Origin: Eriocheir sinensis
Lineage: Eukaryota; Arthropoda; Malacostraca; Decapoda; Varunidae
Direction of reading: 5' to 3'
Length of the DNA: 64,000 nt
Assembly: GCF_024679095.1 (NCBI RefSeq)
Contig: NC_066552.1
Span: forward strand, 13,180,423 to 13,244,422
Shown here: positions 11,973 to 22,199 of the stretch, in pieces
How positions within the stretch are numbered: the first letter of the stretch is position 1
Layout: every line of letters begins with the position of its first letter
Made by a program: the position numbers and the translations under genes
The notes under the pieces: generated by a model
Seen by the model: the letters and a program-made list of their open reading frames with translations, nothing else
Told to the model about the DNA's origin: nothing
The model's database searches: none

Positions 11973-12149
11973 ACTCTCTTTCGTTCTTCGTCAACAACCA
12001 AAACCGAAGGCCCAGCTCAAGGCGTCACTCGTACCCATACAGAAAATAAAAACAGGTTAATCAGGCTTGGCCCACATAAACAACGATAAGACGATGTATA
12101 TTTAGAGAGAGGAAGGACAGGCCGTATGCTTAACCCTATCCCAACCCAA

Positions 12150-12400
12150 GTACACATATCTGGGCTCTCGTAGGAGTTTGGTGCATTGCCAAGGGCAGTT
12201 TAATGACCCTGGTGGTAGGCTGACCCTTCCTCTGTACCCTGAACCTAAGAAACACTCGTTAGAACAGGATTGAACCTCTTTTTGACAAGGCTTTTGTGGG
12301 AGTTGTGGGCATTTCCAGGGGTAGTTTAATGGCCCTGGTGGTAGTTTGACCCTTCCTCTGTACCGTGAACCTTAAGAAATGCCCAAGTCCCCCACAAATT
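12150..12400 (+). repeat. Dispersed repeat (GGCTTT..GGGCATTTCC family), partial copies
   Basis: Two tandem partial copies of a dispersed sequence: TTGACAAGGCTTT...TGGGCATTTCCAGGGGTAGTTT, then a CCCTGGTGGTAG block, CTTCCTCTGTACC and GAACCTAAGAAACACTCGTT. Related sequence occurs at 20970-21160, 34800-36230, 37085-37170 and 40355-41250. Confidence 0.75.
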
Positions 12401-12608
12401 CTACGCAAGCCTTCTTCTTTCTTTCACTCCCTTTCTTTCCCTTCTCCTTTCACTCCCTTTCTTCCCTTCTACTTTTTATCTTTCCACTTTTTTCTTCTTC
12501 CTCTTTCTTTCACTCCCTCTCTGTCCCTTCTTCCTTTCACTCCTTACTTCCTCCCTTCTACTTTCCCTCCACGCTTTTCTTCTTCTTTCACTTCCTACAC
12601 AGTCAAAC

Positions 12609-12822
12609 CATGATTTCTGCTGGCGTGGTTCTCATATTTCCGTGGTTTTCTGACGTGTCCACGATCTTCCAAAGCTACGGTAGATTTCACTGAAGGACGA
12701 CGGTATTACCCACCATCATCATCACCAGCAGCAGTAATACCAAGAAGCAAATGAGGAACACGCTGGCGGAAATCGTGGTTTGACTGAAGATCCACGGAGA
12801 GTTTGCCCAGTGTAACAGCCCC
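12609..12822. mobile_element. TTAA-type fold-back MITE, family B, left end missing
   Basis: Matches the complete element at 58612-58864 but starts inside the left arm, at CAGTCAAACC. The right end GCCCAGTGTAACAGCCCC is intact and followed by TTAA (12823-12826). The two arms are inverted repeats of each other. Confidence 0.75.
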
Positions 12823-13030
12823 TTAATTATTTCCATTTTATCAAGGTTTGTCTTCCTTATATGACTTTAACTGTTTTTTGTTCTCTCTCCCACCAGTTTA
12901 CCTTCATTTATATATTACCTTTTCTTAACTTCTTTTAAATCTCGTAAGTGAAAATCGTTTAATCTTTCCTTTTCCTCCTAACTTTCTCATTTACTTCCTC
13001 GTCTTCATTTCGTCGTATCTTTTCTTCTGT

Positions 13031-13600
13031 ACTCTTTAACTACCTCTATACCTAAAAATAGTTTGTTTAATGAAAGGAGGGAGATAGCAAGGGCACAGAG
13101 AGCGAGATGAAGAGGCAGCATTGAGACATGGAATAGGCTAGCGGACATCGTGGTTTGACTGAAGATCCACGAAGAATTTGCCCAGTGTGATAGCCCCTCA
13201 ATGTTACTTCTTTACTCTATAATTACCTCTATGCCCATTAATAGATTGTTTAATGAAAGGAGGAAGATAGGAAGGGCACAGAGAGCGACAACAGGAGATG
13301 AAGAGGCAGCATTGAGACATGGAATAGGCAAGCGGGCATCGTGGTTTGACTGAAGATCCACGGAGAATTTGCCCAGTGTGATAGCCCCTCAGTGTTACTT
13401 CTTTACTCTATAATTACCTCTATGCCCATTAATAGATTGTTTAATGAAAGGAGGGAGATAGCAAGGGCACAGAGAGCGACAACAGGAAATGAAGAGGCAG
13501 CATTGAGACATGGAATAGGCTAGCGGACATCGTGGTTTGACTGAAGATCCACGGAGAATTTGCCCAGTGTGATAGCCCCTTAATGTTACTTGGGGAAATT
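13031..13600 (+). repeat. Satellite of 183-191-bp units containing a MITE end
   Basis: Three copies start with a CTC TTT/ATA word at 13031, 13214 and 13405. Each unit holds AGATTGTTTAATGAAAGGAG, a GAGGCAGCATTGAGACATGG block, and at its end the right arm of MITE family B (CGTGGTTTGACTGAAGATCC ... GCCCAGTGTGATAGCCCC). So a transposon end is part of the amplified unit. Confidence 0.85.
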
Positions 13601-13729
13601 CCATGGAGTGTTTTGTGATGCGGTGATAGTTTTACACGTCTTCTGCGCCTCGAAGGGGAAAATCACCAAGGGAAACCCGGTCAAATCTTCTCGTGGCCTT
13701 GGGAAGTAGCCGTGTTGGGATGGGAGGAG

Positions 13730-13880
13730 GGGAAGGAAGGGAAGAGAAGGGAAGGGAGGGGAAGGGAAGGGAAAGGAAGGGAAAGGATGAAAAGGGAAGG
13801 GAAGGGAAGGAAAGGGAAGGGAAAGGAAAGGGAAGGGAAGGGAAAGGAAAGGGAAGGGAAAGGAAAGGATGAAAAGGGTT

Positions 13881-13928
<48 letters not shown>

Positions 13929-13955
13929 TACGTCGTTGCCGGGGCCTCCTTTGAA

Positions 13956-14004
<49 letters not shown>

Positions 14005-14160
14005 CAACCGCTTCTTATTATTTTTTGTTGTTATTTTTGTTGTTGTTTAGGGTACACACGAGTTTGACCGTTTGACCTCCTCCTCCTCCTCCTCCTCTTC
14101 ATTCTTTTTTTATCACATCTCATTTCTTCCTGTTTTCTCTCTCTCTCTCTCTCTCTCTCT
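13730..14160. repeat. (GGGAA)n, (GA)n, (CA)n and (CT)n tracts
   Basis: Irregular GGGAAGGGAAAGG repeats 13730-13880, (GA)n 13883-13926, (CA)n 13961-14000, CCT runs near 14078-14098, and (CT)n 14136-14160. The last is the left half of the target of the LINE at 14161. Confidence 0.9.
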
Positions 14161-15587
14161 GCTGAAAGAAACAAAGAGCGAAATACTCTCCTCCCTCACA
14201 ACCGTATTCAATATGTCCTTGCGACAAGGCATTGTCCCTTCAGATTGGAAAAAGGCTAACGTGACACCGATTTTTAAGAAAGGAGACAAAAAAAAAAAAA
14301 AAGTACCAGGTTATTACAGGCCCATTAGTCTAACTTCGGTTGTAGGTAAGCTACTTGAGGGCATAATTAGAGACAAAATTGTGAGTTACCTTGAAAGCCA
14401 CTCATTAATTGGGGACTCACAACATGGCTTCCGAAACAAAAGATCCTGCCTATCAAATCTATTAACCTTTTATAACGACCTCTTCACTGTTTATGACGTA
14501 ACCAAATCACTGGACGTAGTCTATCTTGATTTCCAGAAAGCGTTTGATAAAGTCCCGCATCATAAATTACTTTACAAATTAAAGCAAATAGGTATTGACG
14601 GTCAGGTAAACCAATGGATCGCGAATTGGTTGAGCAACAGACAACAAAGAGTAGTGATTGACGGATTTAACTCAGAGTGGGCGCCTGTCACTAGTGGCGT
14701 CCCTCAGGACTCGGTTCTTGGCCCAGTGCTCTTCATTATTTACATCAACGACGTGGATGTTGGACTCAATAACCGCATTAGTAAATTTGCAGACGACACA
14801 AAGATTGGTAACTCGGTTCTCACTGACGAAGACAGGCAAAGCCTCCAAGAGGATTTGCACAAAATTTCAGCTTGGTCGGATAGATGGGAGATGCCCTTAA
14901 CGTAGACAAGTGCCAGGTCCTTGAAGTTGGAACGAGGAATAAAAGTTTGATTACGAAATGCGCGGCGTTAAACTCAAAAGCGTTCAATGCGTCAAGGACT
15001 TGGGGGTCAAAATCGCGTCAAACCTCAAATTCTCACAGCAATGCATCGATGCAGCAAATAAAGCGAACAGAATGTTGGGCTTCATTAAAAGAAACTTTTA
15101 TTTAAGAATAAAGATGTAATACTCCCGCTCTACAACAGTTTAGTCAGACCCACTTGGAATATGCGGTACAGTTTTGGTCTCCCACCATGCAAAGGATATT
15201 GCTAAATTAGAAGGTGTTCAGCGTCAGGCAACGAAAATTATCCCTTCCTTGCGCAACAAATCCTACGAAGAAAGGCTTACCCTTAACATGTTCTCTCTTG
15301 AGAAACGTCGCCTCCGAGGAAAACTGATCGAATGTTTTAAAATACTTAATGGTTTCACGAATGTAGACAGATCAACATTGTTTATGATCGATGACATTTT
15401 GCGCACGAGGAACAATGGCGTAAAACTCAGATGTAGACAAGTAAATTCAGACTGCACCAAATTTTTCTTCACCAACGTTGTAGTGCGAGAATGGAATAAG
15501 CTCCCATCATCAGTGGTCCAGTGTAACACGACTGACTCCTTCAAAAATAAGCTCGACCGTCACTTCCTTCAACGTAATATCAACTAG
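14161..15587 (+). pseudogene. Reverse transcriptase ORF2 fragment with frameshifts
   Basis: Recognisable non-LTR RT blocks in the first frame (to 14905): RPISLTSVVGKLLE, QHGFR, YLDFQKAFDKVPH, SGVPQDSVLGP and FADDTK with the catalytic DD intact. The block normally reading SGVPQGS has Asp instead of Gly. An A-run near 14289-14303 has expanded a Lys stretch. The frame then shifts near 14900 (DRWEMPL and then VDKCQV), again before 15000 and near 15105, and resumes at 15174-15587 with the usual C-terminal pattern ending in WNKLPSSVV and FKNKLDRHF. The N-terminal endonuclease is absent. It is inactive. Confidence 0.85.
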
Positions 15588-15718
15588 AGTAGAAATGCAA
15601 CGTTTTGGAGTCTTCTAATTAATGTAAAATCACTTAGGTTTAAGGACAGACCACCAAGTCTGGACCATGGGGTCTGTGTGGTCTGATTTTCTATGTAAAT
15701 ATGTAAATCTATGTAAAT
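14161..15718 (+). mobile_element. 5'-truncated CR1/Jockey-group non-LTR retrotransposon inserted in (CT)n
   Basis: A LINE 3' part whose left junction is (CT)n|GCTGAAAGAAAC and whose right junction is ...ATGTAAATCTATGTAAAT|(CT)n (15719-15731). The element therefore split a CT microsatellite, and the target duplication is made of CT repeats. The 3' end consists of short ATGTAAATC repeats, as in CR1-group elements. It encodes an RT domain and C-terminal domain, both broken. Confidence 0.85.
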
Positions 15719-15759
15719 CTCTCTCTCTCTCGTGATGCCGTTAATTTCCTATTGTTACG

Positions 15760-17300
15760 ATTGGAGGAGGAGGAGGAGGAGAAGATGAACAAAAACAAAA
15801 AGAACAAGAAGAAGAACAATGAGGAAGGGGAAGAAGAAGAAGAAGAAGAAGAAGAAGAAGAAGAAGAAGAGGAAGACGTTGCTATTCCCTTGCTAGATTC
15901 AGTACACACCCCCTCCCCCCCTCCCCCCTCCCCGAAGCAAGGGAAGGGAAGGGGAGTCCCCGGGAAAGACCTAAGACGAATGACCTTACTTCCCTTGTTA
16001 AACGGAGAAGGAGGAGGAGGAGGAAGAAGGTAAGAAGTGGGGAAGAGGAAAGAAGAGGTTAGGAGGAGGAAGAAGGAAGAGGGAAGAAGGAAGGGAGGAG
16101 AAAGAGGGAAGGAAGAAGGGAGGAGGAAGAGGAAGGAATGGAGGAGAAGTGGAGAAAAGGAGGAAGAAAGGAGAGGAATGGGAGAGAAGGAGAGAAAGAG
16201 AGAGAAAACGGGGAAGGAAGGAAGGAGAAGGGGAAGGAGGGAGAAGAAGAAGAAGAAGAAGAAGAAGAAGAAGAATATCATAATGGTCTTGGGAACTACG
16301 CGGAAGCCTTCAATGATAAACAAGGCATTTACAGCAGGCCTATAGCATTTACAGCAAGTTATATACAGTGCATTCCTTTTAACAGCCATACAGACATATT
16401 CAAGTTACCTACAGCCACTCACAAGCCTTCTAACAGCCATACAGACTATCTTACAGACCTCAACGTGACCCTGTATATACGAGATGTCAGTTCTAACAGC
16501 CTCATACAGATATATACAAGTTAGCGACGCGCATTCCCAACCCTTCGTACAGACATACAAAGACACTTGGTTATTTGGTATTGCTACTAACAGACTTTAA
16601 ATAGAGATATCGAGAGTTTCAAGGAAGGGAGGAGATAGTGAAGAGGAAATGAAGAGGGGAAGAAGAGGAAGGAGGGGATGAGAAGAGGGGAAGAAGGAGG
16701 AGGAAGGGGTGAGAAAAAAAAGAGAAAGAAGGGAAGGAGGAAGAAGAAGGGAGAGAGGAAGAAGAGGAAGGGGAGAGAAGGAAGGAAGGGAAGAAGGGAG
16801 AAGGGAAGAAGAGGGGGAAGAAAGAACGAAGGGAAGAAGGGAGAAGGGAAGAAGATGAAGGAAGAAGAGGGGAAAAAGAAATAGGGGAAAGAAGGGAGGG
16901 AAGGGAAGAAGGGAGAAAGGAAGAAGAGGGGAAGAAATAACGAAAGGCAGAAGGAAGAGGGGAAGAAGAGGAAGGAAGAAAAGGGGAAAAAGAAGAAGGG
17001 GAAAGGAGGGAGGGAAGGGAAGAAGGGAGAGGGGAAAAGGAGGAAGGAAGAAGAGGGGAAGAAATAACGAAAGGCAGAAGGAAGAGGGGAAGAAGAGGAA
17101 GGAAGAAAAGGGGTAAAAGAAGAAGGGGAATGAAGGGAGGGAAGGGAAGAAGGGAGAGGGGAAGAAGAGGAAGAAAGAAGAGGGGAAGAAGGGGAAAGAA
17201 GGGAGGGAAGGGAAGAGGGGAGACGGGAAGAAGAGGAAGGAAGAAGAGGGGAAGAAGAAGAAGAGGGGGGTAAAAGAACGAAAGGAAGAAGAGAGATAGA
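15760..17300. repeat. Purine-rich low-complexity DNA with a minisatellite
   Basis: GGA/GAA runs 15763-15872 and 16000-16270, a patch of short repeats with AACAGCCATACAGAC (16380-16510), then 16620-17290 made of GGGAAGAAGGGAGAAG-type units repeating at roughly 110-130 bp. No gene; long Lys/Glu and Phe/Leu/Ser frames are artefacts. Confidence 0.88.
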
Positions 17301-17326
17301 AAAAAAAACACCAACTTCTAATCATT

Positions 17327-17530
17327 TTTTTTTTTTTTTTTTTTTTTTGACGTGCCAGCCTATAGCGCCGGTAGGCTTTCTTGAGGGGCCTAGATGGTAG
17401 TGGGCCCCAGCTCGTTATGGCGCAGGCAAGTGTTTTATAGTGGCGCCATCTCTTTCTTGGCTCATGCTGCCCCCCGGAGCTGTTTCTTGATTCACTTGGA
17501 CGGTTTCCTCACGAGTCCGGGTTAAAATCT
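17327..17530 (-). mobile_element. SINE-like or LINE-3'-end-like element with poly(A) on the minus strand
   Basis: A T-run at 17327-17348 reads as a poly(A) tail on the minus strand, attached to a GC-rich body (GCCTATAGCGCCGG, GGGCCCCAGCTCGTTATGG, TATAGTGGCGCCATCTC). Part of the body recurs at about 10596-10640 next to another T-run. The head of the element is undefined and the family is not identified. Confidence 0.45.
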
Positions 17531-17851
17531 ATCTTGCATTTTCCTTTTTAAATTCCACATAATAATTTCACTTCTAATTCCTCTTTTTATATATTGATTG
17601 ATAAGTTTATTGATGCAGACACAACAAAGGAGTAGAGAGGAACGATTTACGTCACTCAACCCATAAATCCTAACTCTGACCTTCCCCTTTTCTTATTGCG
17701 TATGTCCAGACCATCACCAGCATCCTCCTGAAATACCCAGCAACCCATCTCAACCACACGTGTCCAATCCATATATAGACAGATAGATAGATAGAGAGAG
17801 AGACCACCATCCCATATTAACCATACGTGTCCAATCCATATATAGACAGAT

Positions 17852-17925
<74 letters not shown>

Positions 17926-18274
17926 AAAGTTTGCAGAGAAATTAGCATCCCTTTCCTTCACTGTTAAGGGAATCCCGAGGTATTTTCACCGAGGAGGAAG
18001 AAGAAGGAAGGAAGGAAGGAAGGAAGGAGGTTAAGGGACAAGGTGAATGAGAGGAGTGAGAGAGGAAGCGAGAGAGAGGAAAGGAGAGGAAGAGGATAAG
18101 AAGGAAAAGAAGGAAAGGAAGGGAGAGGAAGAGAGGAGAGGAGGGACAGGAAAGGGAAAGGACAGGTAGAGGAAGAGATCGAGGAAGAGGAGGAGGAGGA
18201 GGAGGAGGAGGAGGAGGAGGAGAGGAAGGAGAAGAGGAGGGAATCGGAGGAGGTAAGAAAAGAAGATGCCGTAA

Positions 18275-18322
<48 letters not shown>

Positions 18323-18366
18323 CACCTGTGCATTCCAACCTGTCTGACTTCGAAATTAATACATGC

Positions 18367-18426
<60 letters not shown>

Positions 18427-18460
18427 TGTTGTTGTTGTTGTTGTTCTTGTTCTTGTTGTT

Positions 18461-18500
<40 letters not shown>

Positions 18501-18790
18501 AATTCCTGGTGGTTCCCGACGAGCATATATAATTTTGTTTCTTGTTTTCTTTTAAGGAAGAGAGATTAGGCTGGGAATTCCTGGCCGAAACACTTCCTCC
18601 TCCTCCTCCTCCTCTATCATCTTACTCTTCTTCCTCCTCCTTCTCCTCCTCCTCTTAACTCTTCACCAATGAGATCCTTCGCTTCTCCAGGTAACCCAAC
18701 TCCTCCTCCTCCTCCTTCTCCTCCTCCTCTTCTACCGATGGCCCTACCAGTTCCTTCCTCCTCCCCCCTCCCTCCCTTAGTACCCATCCT
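17531..18790. repeat. GA, GGA, TAG and CCT microsatellites upstream of the His/Gly-rich gene
   Basis: A duplicated unit around 17755-17870 (TGTCCAATCCATATATAGACAG), (GA)n 17853-17918, purine-rich 17990-18260, (GA)n 18279-18318, (TAG)n 18366-18425 and 18461-18500, CCT runs 18593-18760. No gene. Confidence 0.88.
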
Positions 18791-18797
18791 CGCTGCG

Positions 18798-18830
18798 TAT
18801 ATTAACAAGTGGTCGGGCGAGAGGCGGTCA
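18798..18830 (+). promoter_or_regulatory. Core promoter of the His/Gly-rich peptide gene: TATA box and initiator
   Basis: TATATTAA starts at 18798 and an arthropod-like initiator TCAGAC has its A at 18830, 32 bp downstream. This predicts an 87-nt 5' UTR before the ATG at 18917. Confidence 0.6.
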
Positions 18831-18916
18831 GACACACGCTGACTTGGCTCTGAGGTTACCTGCCCGCACCTGAGCTTGTTAATATACTCCTCTTATTACT
18901 ACGGACAGTCGCCGAG

Positions 18917-18943
18917 ATGAAATTCGTAAGTAATGTTTGTGTT

Positions 18944-19024
<81 letters not shown>

Positions 19025-19512
19025 CTTCCTATATTCAACTTTTCGATGGTTCTCCTCAGTAACCGCCATATTGCTTCTCCTACTCTACAAGCAGCCGTAC
19101 TTGTTATAATTGTCTTGTAGCTTGTCGTCTCTCCACAAACTACCATATCCGTTGTTATATATATCTCGCAGTCTGTCGTTTTTGGCTTGTTTTCCAGTCC
19201 TTTCTCTCCCCATTAACCGCCATGTTGCTTTCCTCCCTACAGGCTGCCGTATTTGCTGTTCTCTGCCTGCTGGTCGGGGCATCCATCGCCCTCCCAATGC
19301 CTTACCCCAATGCCGATCCCCAATTTGGCTTCGGCGGCGGACATGGCGGCGGCGGCTTCCTCGGAGGACTCCTGAGCCGCCTTCCTCACGTCCACGGCCA
19401 CGTCCACCATGGCGACCACACCCACCACTACACACGTTACCCAGGGGGCTTTACCACCGAACAAGTGGAATACAACCCCTACGGACACGGACACGGACAC
19501 TTCGGGAGATAG
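18917..19512 (+). CDS. Secreted His/Gly-rich peptide precursor, two exons
   Basis: Exon 1 (18917-18925) encodes only Met-Lys-Phe and ends at a consensus donor (TTC|gtaagt). Exon 2 (19243-19512) follows the acceptor tcctccctacag. The join is in phase 0 and gives 92 residues. An ATG at 19222 lies inside the intron and is not the start. Residues 1-20 form a signal peptide (AAVFAVLCLLVGASIA). Then follow LPMPYPNADP, a Gly-rich part (GGGHGGGGFLGGLL), a His-rich part (HVHGHVHHGDHTHHY) and the tail GHGHGHFGR. There are no cysteines in the mature part. The three-codon first exon and the LP-PYP-ADP start of the mature chain match the gene at 6919-8194, so the two are probably paralogues. Role unknown: metal-binding, antimicrobial or cuticular are all possible. 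The 317-bp intron contains (GT)n at 18950-19022. Confidence 0.87.
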
Positions 19513-19617
19513 ACACTGAAGATGGATGGTCTAACTGAGGACGTTCTTCTTTGGTTCTTGGTCCGCTGGATTCTTCGTCTGTCTCTCTGTTTTCCGTTTT
19601 CTATGTGTTATCTGGTG

Positions 19618-19800
19618 TTCTTCATAGCCACGGACACGGACAAGGGAGATGGGATGGTCTGAAAATGTCCTTCTTTGGTTCTTGGTCCATTGGATTCCTC
19701 GTGTCTCTCTGTTTTCCGTTTTTTCTGTGTGATCTGGTGTTCATTGTAGCCACGGACACGGACAAGGAAGATGGGATGGTCAAGGATGCTGGGGAATGTC
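19618..19800 (+). repeat. Two decayed tandem copies of the His/Gly gene's 3' end
   Basis: Downstream of the stop at 19512, a unit of about 122 bp containing CACGGACACGGACAAGG, GAGATGGGATGGTC and TTTGGTTCTTGGTCC recurs at about 19627 and 19749. It matches the coding end (GHGHGH codons), stop region and first 3' UTR bases of the gene at 19484-19570. Confidence 0.8.
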
Positions 19801-20597
19801 CGTTTTGAGGCATATGTACGTCCTTTCTTGGTCCGTGGTCCGTTCTCCATCTCTCCTCTTCGTTTTCTGTTATCTGGTTTTCTTTTGACCTTTCCATCCA
19901 TTATTTCTCTAAGTCATCCATCCATCTCCCTTTTTCTCTCCGTTTTCTGTTATCTGATTTTCTTGACCTTTCCATCCATTATTTCTCTAAGTCATCCATC
20001 CATCTCGATCCCAGTTATCTATTTTAGCCTTGCATCCAATTCTGTTATTTGAGTTCGTTGATTGACTTTCTCATGTTATCTTATCCTGTGTTATTTTTTT
20101 ACCAAGTCATCCATTTTGTCATATATATATAGTTTCTCTGTTTAATTGTTGTGTATCCATCTGTCTGTGTGTGTGTCTCTGTCTACCTAACCGACAATAC
20201 GTCTATTCGATCCTGTCTTTCCTACTCTCCCTCTTTGGCTGTGAACTATATAGGCCTACTGTCAAAACCCACCTTCAGTTTCTCTAATTTCGTTTTGTAT
20301 TACGACTATTTATATACTTCGATCTATACAACACATCATTCACGTGAGACTGTATATTCATTTTCTTCGTCAACTGACATCTATTCCATTAAAAGGTTGT
20401 GAATGTTATGTCTGTATATAATTCCCAAACCTAAACATCTATATATCGTATTAGTACATCAAGATCATCAATGTCATCTTAATCTAACGTAGCAGATATA
20501 TCAATTAGGATGGAGAAGGAGAAGGAGGAGGGAGAGAGAGATGGGATGCTGCAGAGAGAGAGAGAGATGGGATGCTGGAGGGAGAGAGATGGGATGC

Positions 20598-20644
<47 letters not shown>

Positions 20645-20969
20645 TGGAAGGAGAGGGAGAGAGATATGGGATGCTGCAGAGAGAGAGAGAGGTCAATAGC
20701 TGTCATATACGAATCCTGACCTCAAAACCAAACGAGAAAGAACTTACATGATAAAACAACAGAAAATAAAGGAAAACTCACGTACCTTATAAACCAGTCT
20801 CCCTTCCAGCCATCCTCCATATCCTCCTGTCCTTCCTAGAGCGATGGGGGCAGCCGGAGGTCACACACAAGGTCACAATACTAAAAAATAACAAGGGACT
20901 TCTACGCCACACACGCCATCAAGGCCACCCCGTATAACTAACTCACTAGGGGTCACTTCCATAATTCGG
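19801..20969. other. Intergenic, low-complexity patches only
   Basis: A duplicated TTTCCATCCATTATTTCTCTAAG block (about 19890-20010), AT-rich DNA, and a small GA-rich minisatellite with GAGATGGGATGCTG units at 20505-20700. AATAAA at 20765-20770 could serve the peptide gene but is 1.25 kb away. No gene. Confidence 0.6.
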
Positions 20970-21160
20970 TGCCCAAGTAAGCGTATTTGACAAGGCTTTC
21001 GTGGGTACTGTGGGCATTTCCAGGGGTAGTTTTATGACCCTGGTAGTAGTTTGACCTTTCCTCTGTGCCATGAATCTCAGAAAGCACTAATTAAAACCCG
21101 ATTGATCTCTTATTCGCCCCCTGGAAATAGCTGACGTCAGAGGAGAAAGCATCTGAGAAT
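20970..21160 (+). repeat. Dispersed repeat (GGCTTT..GGGCATTTCC family), longest single copy
   Basis: Single copy: GCCCAAGTAAGCGTATTTGAC, AAGGCTTTCGTGGG, GGGCATTTCCAGGGGTAG, CCCTGGTAGTAG, CTGTGCCATGAATCTCAG, then ATTAAAACCCGATTGATCTC and AGCATCTGAGAATATAC. It shows the order of parts that are amplified separately at 34.8-36.1 kb and 40.4-41.2 kb. Confidence 0.7.
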
Positions 21161-21169
21161 ATACTTGTA

Positions 21170-21830
21170 ATTTATCGCTTTCACGGTCTTCAAGTATTGC
21201 ATTAGGCCTAAAATGTCACTAAAATGCAATGATATCAAAGTACGGTAGCTTAGTGACGATACAAGACCATAGATAGGACTACAGGCTTCACACACTGTAC
21301 CCATCCCAGCAGTGACCATGTACCCATTCTAGACAGGCCATTCTAATAGGAGCTAACTGAAACAGAGGGTTGAAAATGTTGCTAAAATGCTATAATATCA
21401 AAGTACGGTAGCTTAGTGACGATATAAGACCATAGGAAATAGGACTACACGCTTCACAAACTGTACCCATCCCAGCAGTGACCATGTACCCATTCTAGAC
21501 AGGCCATTCTAATAGGGGCTAATTGAAACAGAGGCCTGAAAATGTTGCTAAAATGCTACAATATGAAGATACGGTAGCCTTGTGGCCATAGACATTTCAC
21601 CCACTGTATACCCATCCCAGCAGTGACCATGTACCCATTCTAGACAGGGCATTCAAATAAGGGCTAATTAAAACAGAGGCTTGAAAATGTTGCTAAAATG
21701 CTATAATATTAAGATACGGTCATATATATACCTACATTTCCTCACCCATTGTACCCATCCCAGCAGTAACCGATAACCATGTACCCACTCTAGACACCCA
21801 TTCTTATAAGGGCTAAATGAAACACAGGGT
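21170..21830 (+). repeat. Tandem array, units of about 145-166 bp
   Basis: Four diverged units carrying GCAGTGACCATGTACCCATT and TGAAAATGTTGCTAAAATGC (markers at 21311, 21477, 21622 and about 21768). From 21831 to 22200 no feature is seen. Confidence 0.88.
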
Positions 21831-22199
21831 TGAAAATATGCGATATACAGTATATATTAATAATTCTGTGAACATTACCAAGGGTGGCATGTGTGGGGGG
21901 TAGGATGGGGGCTGGTCACGTAGGTTATTGGCCATTATTTCCGCAATATGTCCATCCACCGCCCCCAAGAAGCCTCCATTTAATTACTTTTTTTCTATTT
22001 TGGTGTAGCACTCAACCCTCTACTGTTCCTTAATGTTCTTGTGTGATATTGAACCTTCCGTCTTTCCTCTGATAATGGGCGGGAAGTGGAAGAAATAAGC
22101 ATAATAGGTGTGGCTATGTTAACGCAAGGTGGGCGTTGCTTTCAAAGGCATATATATAAGGAAAGAAATCACTGTTATTAGCTAGGTAAGTACACTATA

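Noticed and set aside
19222..19242. ATG at 19222 as start of the His/Gly peptide
   Set aside because: It lies in the intron before a strong acceptor (ctccctacag); joining to MKF at 18917 gives a proper signal peptide and a promoter at the right distance.
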